64,000 nt of DNA from Bacteroidota bacterium (GCA_016706255.1 JADJJZ010000003.1:1274501-1338500); one strand, 5' to 3'; counted from the first letter of the stretch, positions 8,689 to 17,160 are shown. Numbers and translations: made by a program. The notes: generated by a model not told the origin, from the sequence alone.

Positions 8689-9309
8689 ATGATGTCCAGC
8701 CAAAATCCGAATGCCCGCAAATCGGTCAGATTAAAAGATTACGATTATGCACAAAATGGGTTGTATTTTATTACCATTTGTTGTTACAAAGGAATTTGTT
8801 ATTTCGAAAAATCCCATCCCAACTCCGTAGGGGCCGACCCATGTGTCGGCCCTGACGAAAATGCCCATGCGAACGACCACAACAACCCATGTGTCGGCCA
8901 AAACCTAACCATTCAATTAAACGATGCCGGAAAAATGATTGAAAAATGGTATTATAAATTGCCTGAAAAATTTCCGCATGTTAAATGCCATGAAATGGTG
9001 GTAATGCCAAACCATTTTCATTGTATTATTCAAATTGCCGGTTCCGTTCGGGCCGACACGCGGGTCGGCCCCGACAGGGCATCATTACCTACGATTATGC
9101 AATGGTTTAAAACAATGTCAACCAATGAATATATTCGCGGCGTTAAATTATATAACTGGAAACCATTTTATAAAAAAATTTGGCAACGCAATTATTACGA
9201 ACACATCATCCGTGATAAACAATCCTATCTAAATATCACCAATTATATATACAACAATCCCGCGAAATGGAAATTTGATCGATTTAATGATAATAGATTG
9301 AGGCGATGA
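8689..9309 (+). CDS. REP-associated tyrosine transposase (IS200-like, RAYT)
   Basis: 206 residues. The N-terminus has RKSVRLKDYDY and NGLYFITICC, and the core has MPNHFHCI with the HUH pair His109/His111. Near the C-terminus NYIYNNPAKWKF carries the Tyr (about 186) expected to be the nucleophile. This is the domesticated single-copy transposase family that acts on REP hairpins. The alternative start at 8692 fits better with the dead copy. The frame contains two full REP-like palindromes (8831-8852, 9050-9071) and one half (8886-8899), translated as GADPCVGPD, RADTRVGPD and NPCVGQN. These make a low-complexity insert that a typical RAYT lacks. Confidence 0.9.
   Translation: MMSSQNPNARKSVRLKDYDYAQNGLYFITICCYKGICYFEKSHPNSVGADPCVGPDENAHANDHNNPCVGQNLTIQLNDAGKMIEKWYYKLPEKFPHVKCHEMVVMPNHFHCIIQIAGSVRADTRVGPDRASLPTIMQWFKTMSTNEYIRGVKLYNWKPFYKKIWQRNYYEHIIRDKQSYLNITNYIYNNPAKWKFDRFNDNRLRR
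8831..8852. repeat. REP-like palindrome inside RAYT coding sequence
   Basis: Arms GGGCCGAC and GTCGGCCC around CCATGT. It is preceded by the tetranucleotide GTAG (8827-8830), the mark typically found 5' of REP hairpins. It is in frame with the RAYT gene. Related copies lie at 9050-9071, 17079-17100 and 17161-17182. Confidence 0.8.
9050..9071. repeat. Second REP-like palindrome inside RAYT coding sequence
   Basis: The same arms, GGGCCGAC and GTCGGCCC, around ACGCGG, about 220 bp after the first and immediately after the codons of the HUH motif. It is in frame and adds RADTRVGP to the protein. Confidence 0.8.
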
Positions 9310-9332
9310 AAATTATACGAAACATTTGGGCT

Positions 9333-9410
9333 AGGGATTGAAGCGTAAACCCCGCAGACCGCTTTTTCAGCGGGCGAGGAGTTGCAGCGTAAAGCCCGAC
9401 CCGGCGCGGG
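9333..9410 (+). repeat. Dispersed structured element, copy 1
   Basis: A GC-rich block reading AGGGAT..GAAGCG..AAACCCCGCAG..GCTTTTTCAGCG..AGGAGTTGCAGCG..AGCCCG. It recurs at 17357-17431 in the same orientation. It contains CCGC/GCGG around a TTTTTCA loop. It lies in the otherwise empty 233-nt gap between RAYT and the hydrolase gene. Elements like this are common in intergenic DNA of Bacteroidota; their function is unknown. Confidence 0.7.
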
Positions 9411-9542
9411 AATGTGTTGTTGTGGGAAAATGATACCAGCCGGGTAGCCCCCAAATCATCCTTATTTTAAATTTTTGACTGCGATATAAAATATTATTAG
9501 TTTTGGGTTGTTATTGGTAATTCTATTTTTAAAAATATTTCA

Positions 9543-11399
9543 ATGAAACCCATCAATAAAATATTATCTGCATTTTTTATTTTATTTCTGATAACAAATT
9601 CAGTTATTGGTCAAACTGCCTCAAATGCTGTGCCGGAATTAATTTTTCGCAATGGTGAAGCGCAGCCGGTTGCTGAATTTAGTGACCCGTCAGCATGGAT
9701 AAAAGAAGAGCTTTGGGTGGAAACAAATTTTGATTCGGATTACGATGGCAAACCGGACAGAATGCATGTATTTGTTACACGACAAGCGCAAACACAATCG
9801 GGGAAATTACAATTGCCGGTAATTTATTCGAGCAGTCCGTATTACGGATTAAAATTATGGACGTTGTTGCGTATGGGTTCCAATAAATATAACTGGAATG
9901 TGAAAACGGAATTAGGTGAGGAGCCAAAATCAAGAAAACATCCGAATTTTAAAACGCGCACTAAACGGCCATTAATGGAATTTTATTCCAACAATATGTG
10001 GGTGCCGAGAGGATATATCATGGTATATTCATCATCACCAGGAACAGGATTATCGGACGGTGCTCCAACAGTTGGCGGAGAAAATGAATCGCTTGCACCA
10101 AAAGCTGTTATCGACTGGCTTTGCGGAAGGGCTAAGGGTTATACTACGCGAACCGGAAATGAAGAAGTATTGGCTTTTTGGTGTTCAAAAAAAATAGGTA
10201 TGATGGGTGCATCTTACGATGGCACTTTATGTATTGCTGCAGCAACAACAGGTGTTGAAGGACTGGAGGCAATTATTCCGAATGCTCCCGTTACATCATT
10301 TTATCAATATTATCGTTCCAACGGATTAGTACGTTCACCGGGAGGTTATCCGGGAGAAGATATTGATGTTTTATATGATGTAATTAGTACGGGCGATAAA
10401 AGTAAACGCAAAAATAATAACCGATTAATTCGTGATAGTATTTTAGTAAAAAACCTGGATCGCGCAACAGGTGATTATAATGATTTTTGGGCAACGCGTG
10501 ATTATGTAAATAAAATAAATAATATGCATGCTGCCATGTTAATGGCTCATGGTTTTAACGACTGGAATGTGATGACTGAACAAAGTTATCGTTTCTACAA
10601 AGCTGCTAAGGACAAGGGTTTGCCGGTGCAATTATATTATAATCAGGAGGAGCATGGTGTTGAGCCATCGTTATCTATAATGAATAAATGGTTTACAAGA
10701 TATTTATTTGGAATAGAAAATGGTGTGGAGAATGATCCGCCTGTTTATATTGTTCGGGAACATACAGAAGATGCAACAGGTTATGATAGTTATCCGGATA
10801 AAAATGCAGCACCCGTTACTTTATATTTAGCACCGGATGGTGAAAACGCAGGTAATTTAATTTTTGAAAAAATTGCAGCTATGGTAACAGATACCATTAC
10901 CGATAATTATAAAATTGCAGGTAAAGATTTAATTGAAAATAAAAACAGCGAAAATCGTTTATTATTTGTAACACCGGTTTTGGAAAATGATGTGCGTATT
11001 TCAGGAATTCCAAAAATTAATTTACGATTGGCAAGTAATCAACCTGCAGTAAATATTTCGGTGTGGCTGGTTGCGTTACCATGGGAAGAAGGTAAGGAAA
11101 TTGAAATTTATGATAATATTATCACCAGAGGCTGGGCTGATCCGCAAAATTATCGTTCTATTTCTGATGGCGAATTATTACAAGCCGGCACTTTTTACAA
11201 TTTAAGTTTTGAACTCATGCCTGATGATCAGGTAATTCCAAAAGGTCAGCAAATTGGATTATTGATTTTTTCGAGCGATAAAGAATTTACCCTATGGCCA
11301 AAACCGGGAGCGCAAATTTATTTTGATTTGAACGGAACCTCAATCGTGTTGCCGGTTGTGGGTGGGGTTGAGGCTTTGAAAGGTGCAATTACTAATTAA
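9543..11399 (+). CDS. Secreted CocE/NonD-type S15 hydrolase (X-Pro dipeptidyl-peptidase family)
   Basis: 618 residues with a signal peptide (about 1-23, ending SVIGQ). An alpha/beta hydrolase core carries nucleophile Ser224 in MGASYDG, Asp340 in AHGFNDWN and His371 in EEHGVE, a full catalytic triad. A C-terminal beta-rich domain (about 410-610) matches the jelly-roll of the X-Pro dipeptidyl-peptidase/CocE family. It probably cleaves peptides or esters outside the inner membrane. Family members differ in substrate (X-Pro peptides, cocaine esters, glutaryl amides), so specificity cannot be read from sequence. Its 3' end overlaps the next gene by 17 nt. Confidence 0.88.
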   Translation: MKPINKILSAFFILFLITNSVIGQTASNAVPELIFRNGEAQPVAEFSDPSAWIKEELWVETNFDSDYDGKPDRMHVFVTRQAQTQSGKLQLPVIYSSSPYYGLKLWTLLRMGSNKYNWNVKTELGEEPKSRKHPNFKTRTKRPLMEFYSNNMWVPRGYIMVYSSSPGTGLSDGAPTVGGENESLAPKAVIDWLCGRAKGYTTRTGNEEVLAFWCSKKIGMMGASYDGTLCIAAATTGVEGLEAIIPNAPVTSFYQYYRSNGLVRSPGGYPGEDIDVLYDVISTGDKSKRKNNNRLIRDSILVKNLDRATGDYNDFWATRDYVNKINNMHAAMLMAHGFNDWNVMTEQSYRFYKAAKDKGLPVQLYYNQEEHGVEPSLSIMNKWFTRYLFGIENGVENDPPVYIVREHTEDATGYDSYPDKNAAPVTLYLAPDGENAGNLIFEKIAAMVTDTITDNYKIAGKDLIENKNSENRLLFVTPVLENDVRISGIPKINLRLASNQPAVNISVWLVALPWEEGKEIEIYDNIITRGWADPQNYRSISDGELLQAGTFYNLSFELMPDDQVIPKGQQIGLLIFSSDKEFTLWPKPGAQIYFDLNGTSIVLPVVGGVEALKGAITN

Positions 11400-11934
11400 A
11401 AATATCGCTGTAATTAAATTAATTGTAATATTAATATTTATTTTAATTATGGGAACGTTATACGAAGATATTAAAGTACATTCGGCATGGTTAGTTAATG
11501 CTTTTAAAGCTGATGGGCTCTTACTTGATAATTCAATTGATAGTATAATTGAAATTGATAAATTTTTTTATAAAAATATGTCAGGTAATGTTCCAAAACG
11601 TGGTGGTCGTTTATATGGTTCAGGATATGGAGGAATTCTATTTTCGATTGGTGCTTATGTGGGCGAAACGATAATTAAAAATGTTCCCGAAAGCAAATGG
11701 ATTACTGACGATTCACTCGAAGAAGGGACATTATATGTGTCTGTTATTTTGCCGGATGGTGCGGAAATCTTTCCAGTAGAAAAAGTAATTAAGCGCTTTA
11801 AAAATGGGCCTGAAGATGCAATTTATCCTTATGCGCATCAACTTACGCAAAAATTTACAAATAACAAGTTTAATGACGCCTTTTGGGCTTTGAAAGAGGA
11901 TATTACCACAAAAAAATGGTGGCAGTTTTGGTGA
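11383..11934 (+). CDS. Hypothetical membrane-anchored protein
   Basis: 183 residues from a GTG start inside the end of the hydrolase gene. An alternative ATG at 11449 would remove most of the N-terminal hydrophobic segment (about residues 8-23), so I prefer GTG. The rest is soluble, with a glycine-rich stretch (RGGRLYGSGYGG, about 66-77) and the C-terminus KKWWQFW. I do not recognise the family. The overlap suggests co-translation with the hydrolase. Confidence 0.65.
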   Translation: MQLLIKNIAVIKLIVILIFILIMGTLYEDIKVHSAWLVNAFKADGLLLDNSIDSIIEIDKFFYKNMSGNVPKRGGRLYGSGYGGILFSIGAYVGETIIKNVPESKWITDDSLEEGTLYVSVILPDGAEIFPVEKVIKRFKNGPEDAIYPYAHQLTQKFTNNKFNDAFWALKEDITTKKWWQFW

Positions 11935-12036
11935 AATAATTAATTAACCTTTAAAAGATCTCTACTTTCAAAAATATGGTAACAAAAATGTGAATCATAT
12001 AAATCTCCGCAATAATTATGTAAGGTGACACGCATG

Positions 12037-12057
12037 GTTACAAGTTAAATTTGTAAC
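12037..12057. promoter_or_regulatory. Operator-like inverted repeat over the promoter of the polyketide operon
   Basis: GTTACAA and TTGTAAC form a 7-bp inverted repeat with a 7-nt centre. The -7 box TAAATTTG (12046-12053) lies within it, and the GTG start follows 7 nt later. A dimeric regulator bound here would block initiation. The regulator is unknown. Confidence 0.5.
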
Positions 12058-12060
12058 AGT

Positions 12061-12924
12061 GTGAGGACCGATATTAGAAATACGATTGTTTTGTTACGTT
12101 TGCCGTTTTCGGTTTTTTTGCTGCCTATTACTTTGTTTTCATTGTATTTTATTCAACCGGAATTAACTGTTGAATTGATTTTAGTGCTCTTTATCTGGCA
12201 TTTTTTGGTTTTTCCTTCCAGTAATGCGTATAATAGTTTTAACGACAGAGATACAGGGCCCATTGGTGCACTGGAAGCACCACCACCTCCCTCAAAACTT
12301 TTATTACACACTGCAAATGCCATGGATGCAATGGCAATTATACTTTGCATGTTGGTTAATTATTATTTCGCTGCACTGGTAGTATTGTTTATTGTAGTTT
12401 CCCGATTATATAGTTACCGCAACATCCGATTAAAAAAATATCCGATTCTTGCTTTTATTATCGTTTGTGTTTGTCAGGGCAGTGGAGTTTTTTGTGCAAA
12501 TGTTTTGGGACTTGCTTCTATTGATTTATTAATTCAACCATCCGTAATTTATGCTGCCATTGCCTGTTTCCTGTTTATTGGAACATTATATCCCATCACA
12601 CAAATTTATCAGCATGAGGCCGACAGTCAGGATGGTGTTAAAACAATCAGTTATGTATTAGGTAAAAAAGGTACGTTTGTTTTTTCGGGCATATTTTTTT
12701 TGCTGGCGACATTTTTTATTTATTTATCCTTTCAGGGATATCACACAATTGGTAATTTCTGGTTATTTAATTTAATCATGTTACCGGTTACCATTTATTT
12801 TATTACCTGGGCTATCCGTTCATTTAAAAATGCAGCGCAGGTAAATTTCAAAAATACCATGCTGATGTTAATTCTATCGGCAACATTTAACAATATTTTC
12901 TTTTTAATACTCTTAATAAAATAA
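12061..12924 (+). CDS. UbiA-family prenyltransferase
   Basis: 287 residues, almost entirely transmembrane helices (about 8-9). The first aspartate-rich motif is NAYNSFNDRD (residues 55-64) and the second is around HEADSQDG (185-192). Both are needed in UbiA enzymes for Mg2+-prenyl diphosphate binding. It attaches an isoprenoid chain to an aromatic acceptor in the membrane. It starts with GTG and is the first gene of a four-gene operon, 2 nt before the type III polyketide synthase, whose phenolic product is the natural acceptor candidate. Chlorophyll/bacteriochlorophyll-synthase-like and menaquinone-type UbiA enzymes are alternatives, but neither pathway is nearby. Confidence 0.88.
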   Translation: MRTDIRNTIVLLRLPFSVFLLPITLFSLYFIQPELTVELILVLFIWHFLVFPSSNAYNSFNDRDTGPIGALEAPPPPSKLLLHTANAMDAMAIILCMLVNYYFAALVVLFIVVSRLYSYRNIRLKKYPILAFIIVCVCQGSGVFCANVLGLASIDLLIQPSVIYAAIACFLFIGTLYPITQIYQHEADSQDGVKTISYVLGKKGTFVFSGIFFLLATFFIYLSFQGYHTIGNFWLFNLIMLPVTIYFITWAIRSFKNAAQVNFKNTMLMLILSATFNNIFFLILLIK

Positions 12925-12926
12925 TT

Positions 12927-14078
12927 ATGCCATTTGTGCTGGATATATCAACCGCTGTACCGGAATATTGTATAACAAAGGATAAGTTACTCCAATTTTA
13001 TACGCGTGCCCTTGCCGCGGAAAACATGCCTGAGATTTCAAAAAAATTACATTTTTTAATTGAAAAAGCAAAAATTACTGACCGATACAGTTGTATTCCC
13101 GATTTTGAAGGCGAACAACAGGAATTATTTACGAATAATGTATACGCTCAATCGGTAGACGCCAGAATGCGTATATTCAAAGAAAAAATATTTTCGCTTG
13201 CAACTAAAGCAATTGATAAGTTATTTAAAAAAAATGCCTCATTACCTGAACAGGTAACACATATCATTACAGTTAATTGCACCGGATTATATGCACCGGG
13301 TTTAGAATTTGATGTAGCCAAACATTATCAAATAGAGCATGCAGAAAAAGTCGCACTCAACTTTTTAGGTTGTTATGCGGCACTAAAAGCACTCAAACAT
13401 GCACATTACATTGCGCAGGCAGATCCAACAGCATGTATTTTAATTGTGAGCGCTGAATTGTGCTCCATCCACTTTATGCCATCAATTACCGATGAAGATA
13501 TTCTTGCCAATTTGTTATTTGCAGATGGCGCTGCTGCAGCACTTGTTTGTGGTGATGATCATCCGCTTATAAAAAATAAAGTTGTTTTAAATATTACGTC
13601 CATTGGTTCTGCGTGTATTCCCAATACCGCCGACTTAATGACCTGGAATATTTCTTCCACCGCATTTCGTATGTATTTAAGCCGACATCTAGTGAAAACA
13701 ATTAAAGAAAATATTCAGCCTGTAGTAGATGAATTTTTATCCGTTGATAAATCGGATATTGATTATTGGGCTATTCATCCCGGTGGGGTAAAAATTGTGG
13801 AAGCCGTGCAGGAAAGTCTCAGTTTGTCACCACAACAAGTAGACGCTTCACTGCAAGTGTTACAACAATATGGTAATATGTCGTCGCCAACTATATTATT
13901 TATTCTGCAAAGAATATTAAATACCGTTCGTAATTCCGATGCTGCACAAAATAAAAATATTTTCGCCTGCGCATTTGGTCCGGGGTTGACAGTTGAGTTG
14001 ATTCAATTATTATCAGTAGATACTACTGTACATCATAAATCTAAATCTGAGGCAACCACTTATGCAGTTCAAGTATAG
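12927..14078 (+). CDS. Type III polyketide synthase (chalcone/stilbene synthase superfamily)
   Basis: 383 residues, the usual length. The catalytic triad is complete: Cys149 in NFLGCYAA, His284 in WAIHPGG and Asn317 in YGNMSSPT. The C-terminal GPGLTVE motif (351-357) is present. The enzyme condenses an acyl-CoA starter with malonyl-CoA units and cyclises the chain to a resorcinol, phloroglucinol or pyrone. The neighbours (prenyltransferase, methyltransferase, flavin hydroxylase) resemble the srsABC alkylresorcinol-quinone set of Streptomyces plus a prenyltransferase. The start is 2 nt after the UbiA stop and the end overlaps the methyltransferase by 17 nt. Confidence 0.93.
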   Translation: MPFVLDISTAVPEYCITKDKLLQFYTRALAAENMPEISKKLHFLIEKAKITDRYSCIPDFEGEQQELFTNNVYAQSVDARMRIFKEKIFSLATKAIDKLFKKNASLPEQVTHIITVNCTGLYAPGLEFDVAKHYQIEHAEKVALNFLGCYAALKALKHAHYIAQADPTACILIVSAELCSIHFMPSITDEDILANLLFADGAAAALVCGDDHPLIKNKVVLNITSIGSACIPNTADLMTWNISSTAFRMYLSRHLVKTIKENIQPVVDEFLSVDKSDIDYWAIHPGGVKIVEAVQESLSLSPQQVDASLQVLQQYGNMSSPTILFILQRILNTVRNSDAAQNKNIFACAFGPGLTVELIQLLSVDTTVHHKSKSEATTYAVQV

Positions 14079-14760
14079 AATATATGATAAGGAATATCTC
14101 GATCGCGACGACATCTCCACAAAAGACCTTTACCGAACCTTGGATGAACTGGATGTAATTAACGAAAGGCTCGGTGGATACAGGGCTTCGTTAAATGGTT
14201 TAAAGCAGGTTTTAAATAAACCGAAAGCTGTAAATAATATTTTGGACATTGGTTTTGGGGGAGGTGACTTTATTAAAAAAATGGCACAGTTTGCACAGAA
14301 AAAACAAGCTCCATTATTTTTTTACGGTGTCGATTTAAAGCAGGACTGTATCGATTATGCTGAAAAAAATCTCGCCGAAATTAAAAACAAAGAATTAATT
14401 TGTGATGATTACAGAAATATTGCTCCGGAGTTATTAGAAAAAATTGATGTTTTGCATTGCAGTTTGTTTTTGCACCATCTCACCGATGAAGAAATTATCA
14501 ACCTATTCCAATTTGGAAAAACTCATCAGTGTATTATTGTCGCCAACGATTTACATCGCAACCCAATTGCTTATTATAGTATTAAATGGCTCACCGCTTT
14601 ATTTTCAAAATCGTGGTTGGTAAAAAACGATGCGGGATTATCGGTTCGGCGGGCATTTAAAAAATCGGAGCTTGAACAATTTTTGAGTAATGCCGGCTAT
14701 AAAGATTTTGAAGTGCAGTGGAGCTGGGCATTTCGTTACCGCATAATTGCTTACGCATGA
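14062..14760 (+). CDS. Class I SAM-dependent methyltransferase of the polyketide operon
   Basis: 232 residues with SAM motif I at LDIGFGGGD (61-69) and an acidic residue at the end of the next strand (YGVDLKQ). It starts within the polyketide synthase gene and ends in an ATGA overlap with the monooxygenase gene, so the operon is tightly coupled. It probably O- or C-methylates the polyketide ring, as SrsB and BcsB do in characterised type III PKS operons; the position is unknown. Confidence 0.88.
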   Translation: MQFKYRIYDKEYLDRDDISTKDLYRTLDELDVINERLGGYRASLNGLKQVLNKPKAVNNILDIGFGGGDFIKKMAQFAQKKQAPLFFYGVDLKQDCIDYAEKNLAEIKNKELICDDYRNIAPELLEKIDVLHCSLFLHHLTDEEIINLFQFGKTHQCIIVANDLHRNPIAYYSIKWLTALFSKSWLVKNDAGLSVRRAFKKSELEQFLSNAGYKDFEVQWSWAFRYRIIAYA

Positions 14761-15869
14761 AATATCAGGTTTGTATAATTGGGGGTGGACTAGCAGGACT
14801 TGCATTGTCAATTGATTTGCAAAAACGAGGTATACAAGTATTGGTTATAGAAAAAGGAAATTACCCGCGACATAAAGTTTGTGGTGAATATATTTCGATG
14901 GAATCGTTTAATTATCTGCATGAAATTTGTCCCAATTTAATTGATTGGCGTTTACCACATATGTCGCAATTTAAACTAACCTCTACAGGTATTCTCGAAT
15001 TTAAAACAACACTGGACCTCGGCGGCTTTGGCATCAGTCGCCACTTGTTGGAAGAATTATTATTTAATGAAGCAAAAAAACAAGGTGTTCAATTTATGTT
15101 ATTAACCAAAGCGCTTGCGGTAATTGTAAATGAAAATGACTATCAGGTTAATACTGCAAGTGGCAATTTTTTGGCAGATATTGTTTGTATTGCAACGGGA
15201 CGAAAATCGAATGTAAAATCTAAAGCAGATAAAGGATTACAACAGGGAACAAATTATATTGGATTTAAATATCATGTCAAATTAAAACGCGATACAAATT
15301 TTATCGAAATACATAATTTTCCCGGTGGTTATTGTGGTGTTTCAGGAATTGAAGATGATAAAACCTGTATATGTTACATTGTAAATGCACAAAAATTAAA
15401 ACGTGTAAATAATTCCATTGCAGAATTAGAAAAAACAGTGCTCAACCAAAATCAACATCTCAAAAAAATATTTAATGCTGCCAGTTTTCTTTTTAAAGAA
15501 CCATTGTCGATAAGTGGAATTAATTTTAATATAAAACGCCCTGTTGAAGATGATACTTTTTATTTAGGCGATGCAGCAGGTTGTATTGCGCCCGTTACAG
15601 GAAATGGCATGAGTATGGCATTGCGTTCGGCTTCGGTTTTAGCTAATCAGCTGGACACTTTTTTCCACCAAAAAATTTCCAAAGCAGAACTCATAGAAAA
15701 TTACGCTGAATTTTGGGACCACGAATTTGCCACACGCGTAAAACACAGTCGCTATTTTCAAAAACTTTCCGAATATCCCGTTTTTTCGAATGTAAGTATT
15801 GGTTTATTTAAAACTTTTCCTTCCTTGGCAGGTAAGGCAATTGGTCAGACGCATGGGCAACCGTTTTAA
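14757..15869 (+). CDS. FAD-dependent monooxygenase/oxidoreductase of the polyketide operon
   Basis: 370 residues from the ATG overlapping the upstream stop. A GTG start 39 nt earlier is less likely because it would put an extra segment before the Rossmann fold. The dinucleotide motif is IIGGGLAG (7-14), the conserved RHKVCGEY follows, and YLGDAAGCIAPVTGNG is the second FAD motif. It belongs to the aromatic hydroxylase/geranylgeranyl-reductase-like superfamily. By analogy with SrsC it would hydroxylate the ring towards a quinone; alternatively it could reduce the double bonds of the prenyl chain. It is the last gene of the operon. Confidence 0.88.
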   Translation: MKYQVCIIGGGLAGLALSIDLQKRGIQVLVIEKGNYPRHKVCGEYISMESFNYLHEICPNLIDWRLPHMSQFKLTSTGILEFKTTLDLGGFGISRHLLEELLFNEAKKQGVQFMLLTKALAVIVNENDYQVNTASGNFLADIVCIATGRKSNVKSKADKGLQQGTNYIGFKYHVKLKRDTNFIEIHNFPGGYCGVSGIEDDKTCICYIVNAQKLKRVNNSIAELEKTVLNQNQHLKKIFNAASFLFKEPLSISGINFNIKRPVEDDTFYLGDAAGCIAPVTGNGMSMALRSASVLANQLDTFFHQKISKAELIENYAEFWDHEFATRVKHSRYFQKLSEYPVFSNVSIGLFKTFPSLAGKAIGQTHGQPF

Positions 15870-15924
15870 ATTTTGCTTTTATATTTTTTTTATATTTTTG
15901 GGTGCTTTAATGCAACACGTATAA

Positions 15925-16832
15925 ATGAACATCCTCCACACCAAACAATTTATTATAGCATCTTGCTTACCAATATTGTTTTTTATATTTTTTTATTGCC
16001 TAACAGTTTCAGCGAATGCTCAAATGTTCAGTTTTGATTATAGCGAAATAGACACCTTCCCTCAACAAACGCTTGAAATAATTGCAGATATTAATACCGA
16101 ATGGTCCGCTTCTCAATATTATACTTTATCGTGGTCCATTTTAATGCTGACGGAAATCAGAGTCTGGATGACATTTACTATAATGTGTTACAATGTTTTA
16201 TTTATGACTCAAAAGGACTTGCAGGTTCTTATACAGGTAGTCAGCCAACGCAACAATCATGTGGTTTTTCAACGACAGACAGGGTTGTAGATGTTTTTTT
16301 CAGAGTGCGCAGAATTACCATTGATGATGTTTATTTAAATCGTTTTAAAGATTATTCAATTGATTGTAATAAAAGTGAATTCAGAAAAATCAGACTTATT
16401 GTAAGACATACAAAAAGTAAACATGTTTTGCTCGAAAATAATACCGGAATTGTGACGCTAACTCATCGGAATAAAGGTGCTCTTTTTCCGGATAACATGC
16501 CATGTAAGGATTGTTGCGGATATGATATGGCATTAGATTTATCGAAACCATACTTGAGTACTGTTAATGGAAAAATATTAAAAGGCAGTCAGTGGGTAAA
16601 CAGAAAAAGTATCGCCACAATTGTTAATAAATTACACTTAGTTGAAATTGATCCTGCATTTGTGTATCACGATAAAGCCGGCAATGCTTATACCGGCCAG
16701 ACGCTAATTAATATGAAACAAATTCCAATTGAATCGTTTAATGTGCAGCGATTTTTTCAGGTGAAAAATATTCTCCCATATCCAAAAAAACGGTTCCCAA
16801 ATATTTTTGCTTTATTTAATAAAAATAATTAA
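15925..16832 (+). pseudogene. Frameshifted secreted protein gene
   Basis: The first frame (from ATG 15925) encodes a signal peptide ending SANAQ and about 40 mature residues. Sensible sequence then moves to another frame from about 16110-16150 to the stop at 16832 (about 230 residues, Cys- and Lys-rich, with PCKDCCGYD). Neither half alone makes a credible gene: the second has no good start and the first turns to nonsense. A single indel, real or a sequencing error, explains this. The protein family is not recognised. Confidence 0.6.
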
Positions 16833-16895
16833 TCGTAAATCAATTAAATGTTTTTTTTGGAGCATTATCATTCTCTTTAATAATAAAATTCGCTT

Positions 16896-17013
16896 CCCGC
16901 TTTTCGTTGCAACGAGCTAAAAAATGTCCAGCTTAATATAAAACCGGCTGTTCCATTGGTACATCGGTACATCCACACATTAACACATTAGCTCGTTTCC
17001 ACTTCAATCGGGG
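16896..17013 (-). repeat. Split dispersed element with octamer array in its loop
   Basis: The inverted repeat AACGAGCTAA (16911-16920) and TTAGCTCGTT (16988-16997) flanks an octamer array (16945-16990). Outer GC-rich ends CCCG/CGGG fit the conserved element ends seen in Flavobacteria-type intergenic elements, here read on the minus strand (AGCCCCGATTGAAGTGG). The 616-nt region 16833-17449 holds no gene. It contains this element, two REP-like palindromes, two octamer arrays and the second structured element. Confidence 0.6.
16945..16990 (+). repeat. 8-bp-period array, CGGCTGTT family, copy 1
   Basis: CGGCTGTTCCATT is followed by octamers GGTACATC, GGTACATC, CACACATT, AACACATT in strict 8-bp register. 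The same header and register occur at 17218, 59346 and 59398. Confidence 0.8.
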
Positions 17014-17078
17014 CTAGGATTCTATGTTCGTCTTTGAAAAAAAATTTTGGGGTTGGTGTTTCAATTGCACTTCATCAT

Positions 17079-17100
17079 GGGCTGACACATGGGTCAGCCC
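17079..17100. repeat. REP-like palindrome (intergenic), copy 1
   Basis: Arms GGGCTGAC and GTCAGCCC around ACATGG. The reverse strand reads CCGTAG just before the hairpin, the GTAG mark of REPs. Compared with the palindromes in the RAYT gene, one pair in each arm is changed in a compensating way (C-G to T-A). Confidence 0.78.
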
Positions 17101-17160
17101 CTACGGATGCTACGAATGAAATGTTTTGTCCCAATGGTTATTCCAATTGTACTTCATCAT

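Noticed and set aside
16101..16832. Independent 243-residue gene
   Set aside because: It starts in a nonsense part of the frame; the preceding frame holds the signal peptide, so the two are one broken gene.
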